IMG/VR virus record: IMGVR_UViG_3300030380_001432
Span: 1-22,037 of that record
Direction: 5' to 3' (one strand)
Length of the DNA stretch: 22,037 nt
Source: a virus
Position 1 is the first letter of the stretch. The number at the start of each line of letters is the position of its first letter. Position numbers and translations under genes: made by a program. Of this stretch, positions 1 through 5,465 are shown one piece after another. The notes below the pieces were generated by a model that saw only the letters and a list, made by a program, of their open reading frames with translations, was not told where the DNA came from and searched no databases.

Positions 1-194
1 GTGGTAGCGTTCCAATAGGACTAAACGAATTAGCGTTTGATAATGGTGCTGGTAATGATAAATTTAATGGAAACGTTAAATCTGTTGCAGTATTTAAAGA
101 AGCATTAGACAATGACGAATTAGAATGTTTAACTGGCGAAGGATTTTCATCATTTAATGCTTTAGCACAAGCAAACAACTATACAATAATATAA
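1..194 (+). CDS. C-terminal end of a LamG/concanavalin-like fibre protein (partial)
   Basis: The open frame enters from the left edge (first whole codon at base 3) and stops with TAA at 192-194, giving 63 residues. The part GSVPIGLNELAFDNGAG followed by NDKFNGNVKSVAVFKEAL aligns with the C-termini of the next fibre gene (LTPIGLDTLEFRLSG, then FFGKVREVQVFTEAK) and of the one at 2531. This is the last beta-strand block of a LamG/concanavalin-like lectin fold. Unlike the others it has an extra tail of about 18 residues (GEGFSSFNALAQANNYTII). It ends one base before the next ATG, so the two genes are probably co-transcribed. I infer a virion surface fibre or decoration protein that binds a glycan. 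The N-terminal domains are outside the window. Confidence 0.75.
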   Translation, partial: GSVPIGLNELAFDNGAGNDKFNGNVKSVAVFKEALDNDELECLTGEGFSSFNALAQANNYTII

Positions 195-195
195 T

Positions 196-2166
196 ATGGC
201 AGTAAAATTAGGAAATGGGAATTGGGCAGTAAAAGAAGATAAGCTATTAGCATATAACAATAATAGTGGTAGATTCTTTAATAAAGAGTTTGATTTTTCA
301 AGAGGGTCAAGTGCTACTTATGTCGCTAAAGATGGCTTAATTAAGACTGCTGGACTACAAGCAACTAATCTTGTAAACAACGGAGATTTTAGTGAACTTG
401 GGTCAGAGTTAGTTGTAAATGGTAATTTCGATACTGATAGTGATTGGTTTTTATCTGATTCAACTATTTCAAATGGAAAATTAAACATATCAACTACATC
501 TATAAACAATACTGCTCAACAGTCAATAACAAATCTTACAGTAGGAGAGAGTTATAAAATAGAGTACAATATAAATAGTATTTCAACTGGTGGACTTGTT
601 GTCTATGAATCATCACATATTAGACCACCTTATGAAACAAGTGTTGGTGTATATTCAAACACATTTATTGCAACTTCAACAACTCAAACAATATATGTCA
701 GAACATCTGGAACAACAACTGCAACAATAGACAACGTATCTGTTAAACAAGTAGACCCAAACGATTATTGGACTTTAGCAAGTAGCTGGAGTTTTGGAGA
801 TGGTGTTGCTAATTACACAGATACTGCAAATAATCAAATAGCACAATCTATTAATTTAAATGCTGGAACTTATAAATTAAAATTTAATATATCTAACGCA
901 ACAGGAAGTGGTGCAAGAATATGGATTGGTAATAGTGCTGGTGCTGTAAGTTATACAGATAACACATACCAAAATTACATAAATGGAGATTATACTATAA
1001 ATATAGTTGTACCAAGCAATCAAACTTCTTTTGCTTTTTATGGCAATCTTGCTGGTAGTTCTTTTTCTATTGACAACATATCAGTACAAGAAATACAAAC
1101 AGACACACCAAGAATAGACTTTAGTGATTCAGTTAAAGGTGCATTACTTTTAGAACCGCAGAGTACTAATTTATTAGAATTTAGTGAGAATTTAAAAAAA
1201 TATGAAAACTCTAATACAATTTGTACTTCTAACTATGCGATATCACCTGATGGAACTAAAAATGCTACCAGAGTAGATTTTACAGCATCTTTCACAAATG
1301 CTTTAGGTATAAATGGAACTGTTAATAATGGAGAAACAATAACTCAATCAGTTTTCGTAAAATATATAGATGCTCAATTTGTACAATTATGGTTTGGTTC
1401 AGGTGGTCTTGGTGGTGGTAACAGTAATTTTGATTTAATTAACGGAACAACATCAAATCCAAGTGGTTCATTAAGTACTATGAAAAATATGGGTAATGGT
1501 TGGTGGAGAATATCTTCAACAAGAACAGCTGCTTCTACAGCAAGTGACACTGGTGTTTTTAAATTAGTAGTTGTAGATTCTTTAACTTCAAGTAGATTTG
1601 GAGATGAAGCAAATGGCTCCGTTTTAGTTTTTGGTGGTCAATACGAAAAACTATCCTATCCAACTTCTTACATACCAACCTTTGGCTCTATTTCTACCCG
1701 AATCGCAGACGTATGTAATAACTCTGGTTCGGCACAAGACTTCAATTCAGAAGAGGGAGTATTGTATGCGGAGATAGCTGCACTTGCTAATGACGGAACT
1801 GTAAGATATTTAGCTTTATCAGACGGAACACATAATAACAGAGTAACTATATTATACTATGGTTTAGAAAACAGGATAAGGGCAATTGTTTCAAGTGGCG
1901 GTACTAACTCTATGGATAAAAACTTTATAGTTACATCTGTTTTAGATTTTCATAAAATTGCAGTTGTATTTAAAGAAAATGACTTTAGCCTTTGGATTGA
2001 TGGTTTTGAAAGGAGAACAGATACAAGTGGTTTAACACCTATTGGTTTAGACACATTAGAATTTCGGTTGAGTGGTGCAAATAATTTCTTTGGAAAAGTT
2101 AGAGAAGTACAAGTATTCACAGAAGCTAAATCCGATGCTTTTCTTCAGGCGCTAACAACAATATAA
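196..2166 (+). CDS. Large fibre/decoration protein with CBM-like and LamG-like domains
   Basis: The product has 656 residues. The N-terminus holds the phage-fibre signature FDFSRGSSATYV (about 32-43). Residues about 72-187 and 190-300 each look like a carbohydrate-binding module of the CBM4/9 type: the first starts ELVVNGNFD and ends ATIDNVSVKQV, and the second ends FSIDNISVQEI. Residues about 303-327 (DTPRIDFS, then GALLLEPQSTNLL) lead into a third beta-sandwich ending NGWWRIS...TSYIPTFGS (about 495). The last 140 residues, starting EEGVLYAEIAAL, are a LamG/concanavalin-like domain. It is probably an exposed fibre that binds host surface glycans. It lies upstream of the tail tube gene rather than after the hub gene, so attachment to the head or neck is as plausible as to the tail tip. 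Arginine codons are AGA/AGG/CGA/CGG only, with no CGT or CGC among 19, unlike the packaging genes. The ATG at 196 follows the previous stop by one base. Confidence 0.8.
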   Translation: MAVKLGNGNWAVKEDKLLAYNNNSGRFFNKEFDFSRGSSATYVAKDGLIKTAGLQATNLVNNGDFSELGSELVVNGNFDTDSDWFLSDSTISNGKLNISTTSINNTAQQSITNLTVGESYKIEYNINSISTGGLVVYESSHIRPPYETSVGVYSNTFIATSTTQTIYVRTSGTTTATIDNVSVKQVDPNDYWTLASSWSFGDGVANYTDTANNQIAQSINLNAGTYKLKFNISNATGSGARIWIGNSAGAVSYTDNTYQNYINGDYTINIVVPSNQTSFAFYGNLAGSSFSIDNISVQEIQTDTPRIDFSDSVKGALLLEPQSTNLLEFSENLKKYENSNTICTSNYAISPDGTKNATRVDFTASFTNALGINGTVNNGETITQSVFVKYIDAQFVQLWFGSGGLGGGNSNFDLINGTTSNPSGSLSTMKNMGNGWWRISSTRTAASTASDTGVFKLVVVDSLTSSRFGDEANGSVLVFGGQYEKLSYPTSYIPTFGSISTRIADVCNNSGSAQDFNSEEGVLYAEIAALANDGTVRYLALSDGTHNNRVTILYYGLENRIRAIVSSGGTNSMDKNFIVTSVLDFHKIAVVFKENDFSLWIDGFERRTDTSGLTPIGLDTLEFRLSGANNFFGKVREVQVFTEAKSDAFLQALTTI

Positions 2167-2168
2167 TT

Positions 2169-2501
2169 ATGAGAATAATCTTGTTCTTAATAGCGTTTAA
2201 TTCTCATGCGCAATTGCTATATGAACAAGATAAACAACAACATTTTATTGCTGGAACAGTTTTTTCAGCGCCAACTTATAGTGAAGTTTATTTAAAAACT
2301 GGTGACATTGGCAAAGCCTTTTCATATGGTTTATTAGCGTCAACTTTAGTAGGCACTGGCAAAGAATTAATTGATGATAGGTTTGATGAAAGGGATTTAA
2401 TGGCAACAATGCTTGGCGCTATTGCCGTTAATTCTGTATTAACAATTTATGTTGTTATAAACAAAAAGCATAAAAAAACACGTTTAAAAATACAACGATA
2501 A
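2169..2501 (+). CDS. Small exported/membrane protein, YfiM/DUF2279-like
   Basis: The product has 110 residues. The first 14 (MRIILFLIAFNSHA, then Q) form a short hydrophobic stretch ending in a plausible signal peptidase site. The body carries DKQQHFIAGTVFS (about 21-33), GKELIDDRF and DERDLMATMLGAIAVNS. The pattern DK-x-x-HF-x-x-G ... GKE-x-x-D ... D-x-D-L-x-A-x-x-x-G matches my memory of the YfiM/DUF2279 lipoprotein-like family. A hydrophobic segment (about 82-98) is followed by a basic tail (KKHKKTRLKIQR). It sits two bases after one fibre gene and before another, so expression with late structural genes is likely. The role is unknown. An envelope or lysis-related function such as a spanin-like helper is possible, but nothing in the sequence proves it. 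Confidence 0.5.
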   Translation: MRIILFLIAFNSHAQLLYEQDKQQHFIAGTVFSAPTYSEVYLKTGDIGKAFSYGLLASTLVGTGKELIDDRFDERDLMATMLGAIAVNSVLTIYVVINKKHKKTRLKIQR

Positions 2502-2514
2502 TTTTTGTATTTTT
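2486..2514 (+). repeat. 10-bp perfect inverted repeat overlapping a stop codon and a promoter box
   Basis: AAAAATACAA (2486-2495) and TTGTATTTTT (2505-2514) are exact reverse complements separated by 9 bases. The left arm lies in the last codons of the preceding gene and the right arm contains most of the TATTTTTG box. It could be a weak AT-only terminator, an operator over the promoter, or chance in AT-rich DNA. Confidence 0.5.
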
Positions 2515-2521
2515 GTGAAAA
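2504..2521 (+). promoter_or_regulatory. Putative late promoter, Bacteroidota -7 box TATTTTTG
   Basis: TATTTTTG at 2508-2515 fits TAnnTTTG, the -7 element described for Bacteroidota, and is directly preceded by TTTG. About 20 bases further upstream there is only TTTA (2483-2486) as a poor -33 candidate. The ATG of the next fibre gene starts 15 bases after the box, so the leader would be very short. The same motif TTTGTATTTTTGT recurs at 5437. Confidence 0.45.
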
Positions 2522-2530
2522 CATTTTTTT

Positions 2531-3799
2531 ATGTCAATACTCAATGATGCTAAATTAACGTTAATTCCTAGCGGTTATAAATCAACAAAAGTTTATTCTG
2601 TTAAACCAACAAATGGTGATGGCGATTTTACTTTTGCTAGGACTGGTGAAGCAACTCGGATAAATCCAGGTGGTAATATAGAAACAGTTGCAACTAACGT
2701 TCCAAGGATTGATCATTTTGGTGGGGGTTGCCCTTCACTATTATTAGAAGATGCAAGCACAAATCGCCAAGTAAATTCTGAAAAATTAGACAATGCAGAT
2801 TGGCAAAAACAAGCTGATTTAACTGTTGTTGCAAATCAAATTATATCGCCTTCAGGTGAACTTACTGCTGATAAGATACAAAGAGGATCAACAATCAACA
2901 CTAATAACTATATTGGCGATGCAGTAAATAAATCTTCAGCGGCTCAATTAGATATTGCCATTTCTGTTTTTGTAAAACAAGGTGAAGGCGATTTTTTTGC
3001 TATGAGGGCGCAAGGTGGTTATTCAACTGGTAGAGTAGATTTTATATATCAATTTAGCACAAACACAATAACTGCTAATGCACCTGGAACTGATGCTACT
3101 TTATTAAGTACAAAATCAGAAAGTTACGGAAATGGTTGGATTAGATTATCATTTGTTTTTAATTCTGATGCTAATGCCGCTAATTCAACATTTTTTAGCC
3201 CACGAGCAACAAGTGGTAATATTGATTCCTCTGATACATCATCAACTGCATTTGTTTATGTTTGGGGTTGTCAAGTTGAGGAAAACAGTTTTTCAACAAG
3301 TTATATTCCAACTACTACAACTTTAGCCACAAGAAATGCAGAAACTTGCGATGCTTCAGGTAATTCAAACATATTTAATGATTCAGAAGGTGTTTTATAT
3401 GCTGAAATAAGTGCTTTAGCTGATGATGGTACAGTAAGAGCTATATGTATATCGAATGGCACAGCAGGTGATGCAATAACTATAAGATATTCAGTATTGT
3501 TAAATTTAATTAGAGTAGAAATAAAAGATGGAAATGTACAACAATTCTTTTTTCAAACAACCTCATACAACTTTTTACAATTTGTAAAATTAGCAGTTAA
3601 ATATAAGGCTAATGATTGTAAAGTTTATATTAATGGTGTACAAGTTGCAACAGATACATCTGTTACAATTCCAAGTGGTTTAAACACACTTAATTTTGAC
3701 AGTGGTTCAGGTAATCAAAATTTCTACGGAAAATGCAAAGATTTAAGATATTACGATACATCATTAACAGATGCAGAATTAACAGAATTAACAACATAA
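2531..3799 (+). CDS. Second complete LamG-like fibre/decoration protein
   Basis: The product has 422 residues and parallels the C-terminal half of the 656-residue protein. It contains FTFARTGEATRINPGG (about 34-49), VPRIDHFGGGCPSLLLEDAS, a beta-sandwich from about 75 to 268 with SPSGELTADKIQ, ISVFVKQGEGDFFAMR and GNGWIRLSF and ending TSYIPTTTTLATR, then a LamG-like domain starting SEGVLYAEISALADDGTVR (about 283) and ending NFYGKCKDLRYYDTSL. It lacks the two CBM4/9-like modules of its neighbour. As for the neighbour, glycan binding on the virion surface is inferred from fold-level similarity. It has 14 arginine codons and none is CGT. It probably has its own promoter (2504-2521). The gene downstream starts 11 bases later. 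Confidence 0.8.
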   Translation: MSILNDAKLTLIPSGYKSTKVYSVKPTNGDGDFTFARTGEATRINPGGNIETVATNVPRIDHFGGGCPSLLLEDASTNRQVNSEKLDNADWQKQADLTVVANQIISPSGELTADKIQRGSTINTNNYIGDAVNKSSAAQLDIAISVFVKQGEGDFFAMRAQGGYSTGRVDFIYQFSTNTITANAPGTDATLLSTKSESYGNGWIRLSFVFNSDANAANSTFFSPRATSGNIDSSDTSSTAFVYVWGCQVEENSFSTSYIPTTTTLATRNAETCDASGNSNIFNDSEGVLYAEISALADDGTVRAICISNGTAGDAITIRYSVLLNLIRVEIKDGNVQQFFFQTTSYNFLQFVKLAVKYKANDCKVYINGVQVATDTSVTIPSGLNTLNFDSGSGNQNFYGKCKDLRYYDTSLTDAELTELTT

Positions 3800-3810
3800 A
3801 ATAAAATAAA

Positions 3811-4170
3811 ATGATAGTAAAAAAATATGAATTTCCAAATGAAGCCAAAGCCAATGAATATATAGCGGCGCTTGGCGTTGCTACTGATGAAGATGGCAAC
3901 GAATACCCAACGCATAAAAATGGCGTTGTTAAATTAGGTTTTATAATAACTAAACCTGGTGAATATGATGATGAAGGCAATGAAACACAAGCGCCTGAAT
4001 TTGCAGATAAATATTCAGTTGATGTTTGTTGGCGTGATACTATTCGCCCAATTGATCCTGAAACTGAAAAAGAAGGTTCTTTGCCTTATGACGCTTGGTC
4101 TGATTATGAAATAACTTTAGACAATGAAGGCGTGCATTCATTTTTTGGTTTAAAATATATTGAGGATTAA
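3811..4170 (+). CDS. Conserved-looking phage protein of unknown function
   Basis: The product has 119 residues and I do not recognise its family with confidence. It is acidic and soluble, with no signal peptide or membrane segment. Visible parts are an N-terminal alpha-beta start (MIVKKYEFPNEAKANEYIAALG), a Gly/Glu-rich middle (EYDDEGNETQAPEF) and an aromatic C-terminal strand region (SVDVCWRDT, AWSDYEITL, HSFFGLKYIED). It sits between the last fibre gene and the tail tube gene, 11 bases after the former, with an A-rich leader (ataaaataaaataaa) in place of a Shine-Dalgarno site. By position it could be a head-tail connector, tail completion protein or fibre chaperone, but the sequence does not decide between them. 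Confidence 0.65.
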   Translation: MIVKKYEFPNEAKANEYIAALGVATDEDGNEYPTHKNGVVKLGFIITKPGEYDDEGNETQAPEFADKYSVDVCWRDTIRPIDPETEKEGSLPYDAWSDYEITLDNEGVHSFFGLKYIED

Positions 4171-4182
4171 AGAAATAATTAT

Positions 4183-4200
4183 TTCGTATATTTACAAAAA
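4183..4200 (+). promoter_or_regulatory. Putative late promoter TTCGTATATTTACAAAAA
   Basis: The box TATATTTA (4187-4194) is one base from TAnnTTTG. The 18-base element matches the one at 17527-17544 in 17 of 18 positions. It lies 27 bases upstream of the tail tube ATG, a gene expected to need strong transcription. Confidence 0.45.
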
Positions 4201-4227
4201 ATTTAATAAACTTTAAAAAATAAAAAT

Positions 4228-4635
4228 ATGGCTACTACGGGAGTTTTTAACGGAACAAACTTATTACTTAAAATTGAAGGTGCGACAGTCGGACACACAA
4301 CAAGTTGTTCACTTTCTTTGTCAATGGACACACCTGAAGCAACAACAAAAGATTCAAACGGATTTTCAGAATTTATCGGCGGCGTAAAAGGTGGCGAAAT
4401 ATCATTTGAAGGTTTAGTTGCTTATGATGATTCATCTAACGCAATTGAAATGGCTGATTTCTTATTAGCTAGAACACAATTAACATGTGTATTTGGAACT
4501 GCTGAAACTGGTGACGCAATTTATACTGCTGAAGGTTTTTTAAGTTCTGTTGAAATGTCAGCGGAAATGGAAGCTGCCGTTACTTATAGTGGATCAATCA
4601 CAATAACTGGCGCGATTACTAAATCAACTAACTAA
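4228..4635 (+). CDS. Major tail tube protein (TP901-1 family)
   Basis: The product has 135 residues, a normal size for siphovirus tail tube proteins. The start NGTNLLLKIEGATVGHTTSC, the middle TPEATTKDSNGFSEFIGG with KGGEISFEGLVAY, and the end (SSVEMSAEMEAAVTYSGS with ITITGAI) follow the TP901-1 major tail protein pattern: a beta-sandwich subunit that stacks as hexameric rings around the tape measure to form the DNA conduit. It has its own upstream promoter-like motif and a strong hairpin terminator just downstream, which would produce an abundant short transcript. The tail chaperone, tape measure and hub genes follow in canonical order. The start is fixed by an A-rich leader ending at the ATG. 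Confidence 0.85.
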   Translation: MATTGVFNGTNLLLKIEGATVGHTTSCSLSLSMDTPEATTKDSNGFSEFIGGVKGGEISFEGLVAYDDSSNAIEMADFLLARTQLTCVFGTAETGDAIYTAEGFLSSVEMSAEMEAAVTYSGSITITGAITKSTN

Positions 4636-4658
4636 AAAATTAAAAGTTTATTATTTTG

Positions 4659-4689
4659 GCCGCCGTCAGTTTTTGGCGGTGGCTTTTTT
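4659..4689 (+). terminator. Rho-independent terminator after the tail tube gene
   Basis: GCCGCCGTC (4659-4667) pairs with GGCGGTGGC (4675-4683) over 9 bp including two G-U pairs, with loop AGTTTTT, followed by six T (4684-4689). It is the most GC-rich patch in the surroundings. It would uncouple the abundant tube transcript from the chaperone and tape measure genes. Confidence 0.85.
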
Positions 4690-4716
4690 ATTTATTAACG
4701 ACAAACAACAATTAAA

Positions 4717-5091
4717 ATGGCAAACAAACACAAAGGTTACATCGATATTGTGATCGGTGGCAAAAAACGAACACTTCACTTTTCAATGAATTTTTGGTCG
4801 GAATTTACCGAACAATTAGGCGTTTCATTACAAGACATTGGTCAGGCATTTGAAAATGGTATATCTTTAAAAGGATTACGCGCCTTAATTTATTCAGCAA
4901 TACTTGCGAATGATCAAGAACAAAACAATGATATTGATTACAATATATTTACAGTTGGTTCATGGTTAGACGATTTAAAAACTGATAAAATTAATGCTAT
5001 TGTTGAAACAATGTTAGAATCAAAAATTTTAGGAAATAATTTAAATGTTGAAGTTGATAAAACGGGAAAGCCGAAGCCGTCAAAGAAATAA
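4717..5091 (+). CDS. Tail assembly chaperone, short form (gpG-like)
   Basis: The product has 124 residues. It lies between tube and tape measure genes, as for lambda gpG and other siphovirus tail chaperones. These proteins coat the tape measure during tail assembly and are absent from the finished virion. Visible parts are an N-terminal beta region (GYIDIVIGGKKRTLHFSMNF), an alpha-helical middle (WSEFTEQLGVSLQDIGQAF, GLRALIYSAILAN) and a helix WLDDLKTDKINAIVETMLES. The C-terminus is Lys/Pro-rich (TGKPKPSKK). Near its end the gene contains GGGAAAG in slippery phase, so a fraction of ribosomes should move to the -1 frame and make the longer product. There is no Shine-Dalgarno site. No promoter motif is obvious between the preceding terminator and this ATG. 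Confidence 0.8.
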   Translation: MANKHKGYIDIVIGGKKRTLHFSMNFWSEFTEQLGVSLQDIGQAFENGISLKGLRALIYSAILANDQEQNNDIDYNIFTVGSWLDDLKTDKINAIVETMLESKILGNNLNVEVDKTGKPKPSKK

Positions 5092-5423
5092 CATTTAAAT
5101 CATTAACCGATTATTATATTGGTTTAATTGGCATACACCCAAACGATTTTTGGCGGCTAACTTGGCGTGAAAATGCTTTACTAGCTGAACACTATCATAA
5201 TAATGTAAACTTGCAATGGGAACAAACTCGGTATTTAGCAACAATGATTCATAATGTTCAATGCACAAAACGTTCACAAATGTTAAAACCTGAACAACTT
5301 TTTAAATTACCAGTTGATCGACAACGTATAAAAGAACGTGATAAACCTAAATCAACGCGTAAACAAATGGAAGCGTTTAGAGATAAACATGAATCAATGA
5401 CTAACAAAAAGACGTTTAAATAA
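4717..5423 (+). CDS. Tail assembly chaperone, frameshifted long form (gpGT-like)
   Basis: Ribosomes that slip back one base at 5064-5070 continue in a second frame that is open from 5061 (an in-frame TAA lies at 5058-5060) to a TAA at 5421-5423. The predicted fusion keeps residues 1-118 of the short form and adds about 117 residues, 235 in total. The added part reads AEAVKEITFKSLTDYYIGLI, then HPNDFWRLTWRENALLAEHY, then WEQTRYLATMIHN and MLKPEQLFKLPVD. This is the usual look of a T-domain, which in lambda GT recruits the tail tube protein to the tape measure. The extension has no ATG before about residue 64, which supports frameshifting over separate initiation. A TTG start at 5211 would give only its last 70 residues. 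Confidence 0.8.
5064..5070 (+). other. -1 programmed ribosomal frameshift site GGGAAAG
   Basis: G-GGA-AAG is in the correct phase (codon boundaries at 5065 and 5068) for tandem slippage into GGG-AAA, then GCC in the -1 frame. It is the same heptamer as in the lambda G-T frameshift. It lies 19 bases before the zero-frame stop and within the short window where both frames are open. Confidence 0.85.
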
Positions 5424-5439
5424 AAGCGTCTTTTTTTTT
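5406..5439 (+). terminator. Rho-independent terminator at the end of the chaperone frame
   Basis: AAAAAGACG (5406-5414) pairs perfectly with CGTCTTTTT (5427-5435) around a 12-base loop that contains the TAA stop of the frameshift product. The T run continues to 5439. Because of the A/T arms it may work on both strands. A promoter-like box follows at once. Confidence 0.75.
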
Positions 5440-5454
5440 GTATTTTTGTTAAAA
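5437..5454 (+). promoter_or_regulatory. Putative late promoter for the tape measure gene, TATTTTTG
   Basis: TTTG (5437-5440) directly precedes TATTTTTG (5441-5448), an exact TAnnTTTG match, then TTAAAAA. It is nearly identical to the element at 2504-2521. The tape measure ATG lies 17 bases after the box. I see no convincing -33 TTTG at the usual distance. Confidence 0.45.
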
Positions 5455-5465
5455 ATATTCTTTTT

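Noticed and set aside
3132-3326. 64-codon plus-strand frame inside the third fibre gene
   Set aside because: It lies wholly within a well-supported gene in another frame and encodes a Leu/His/Gln-rich low-complexity string. It has no separate start context.
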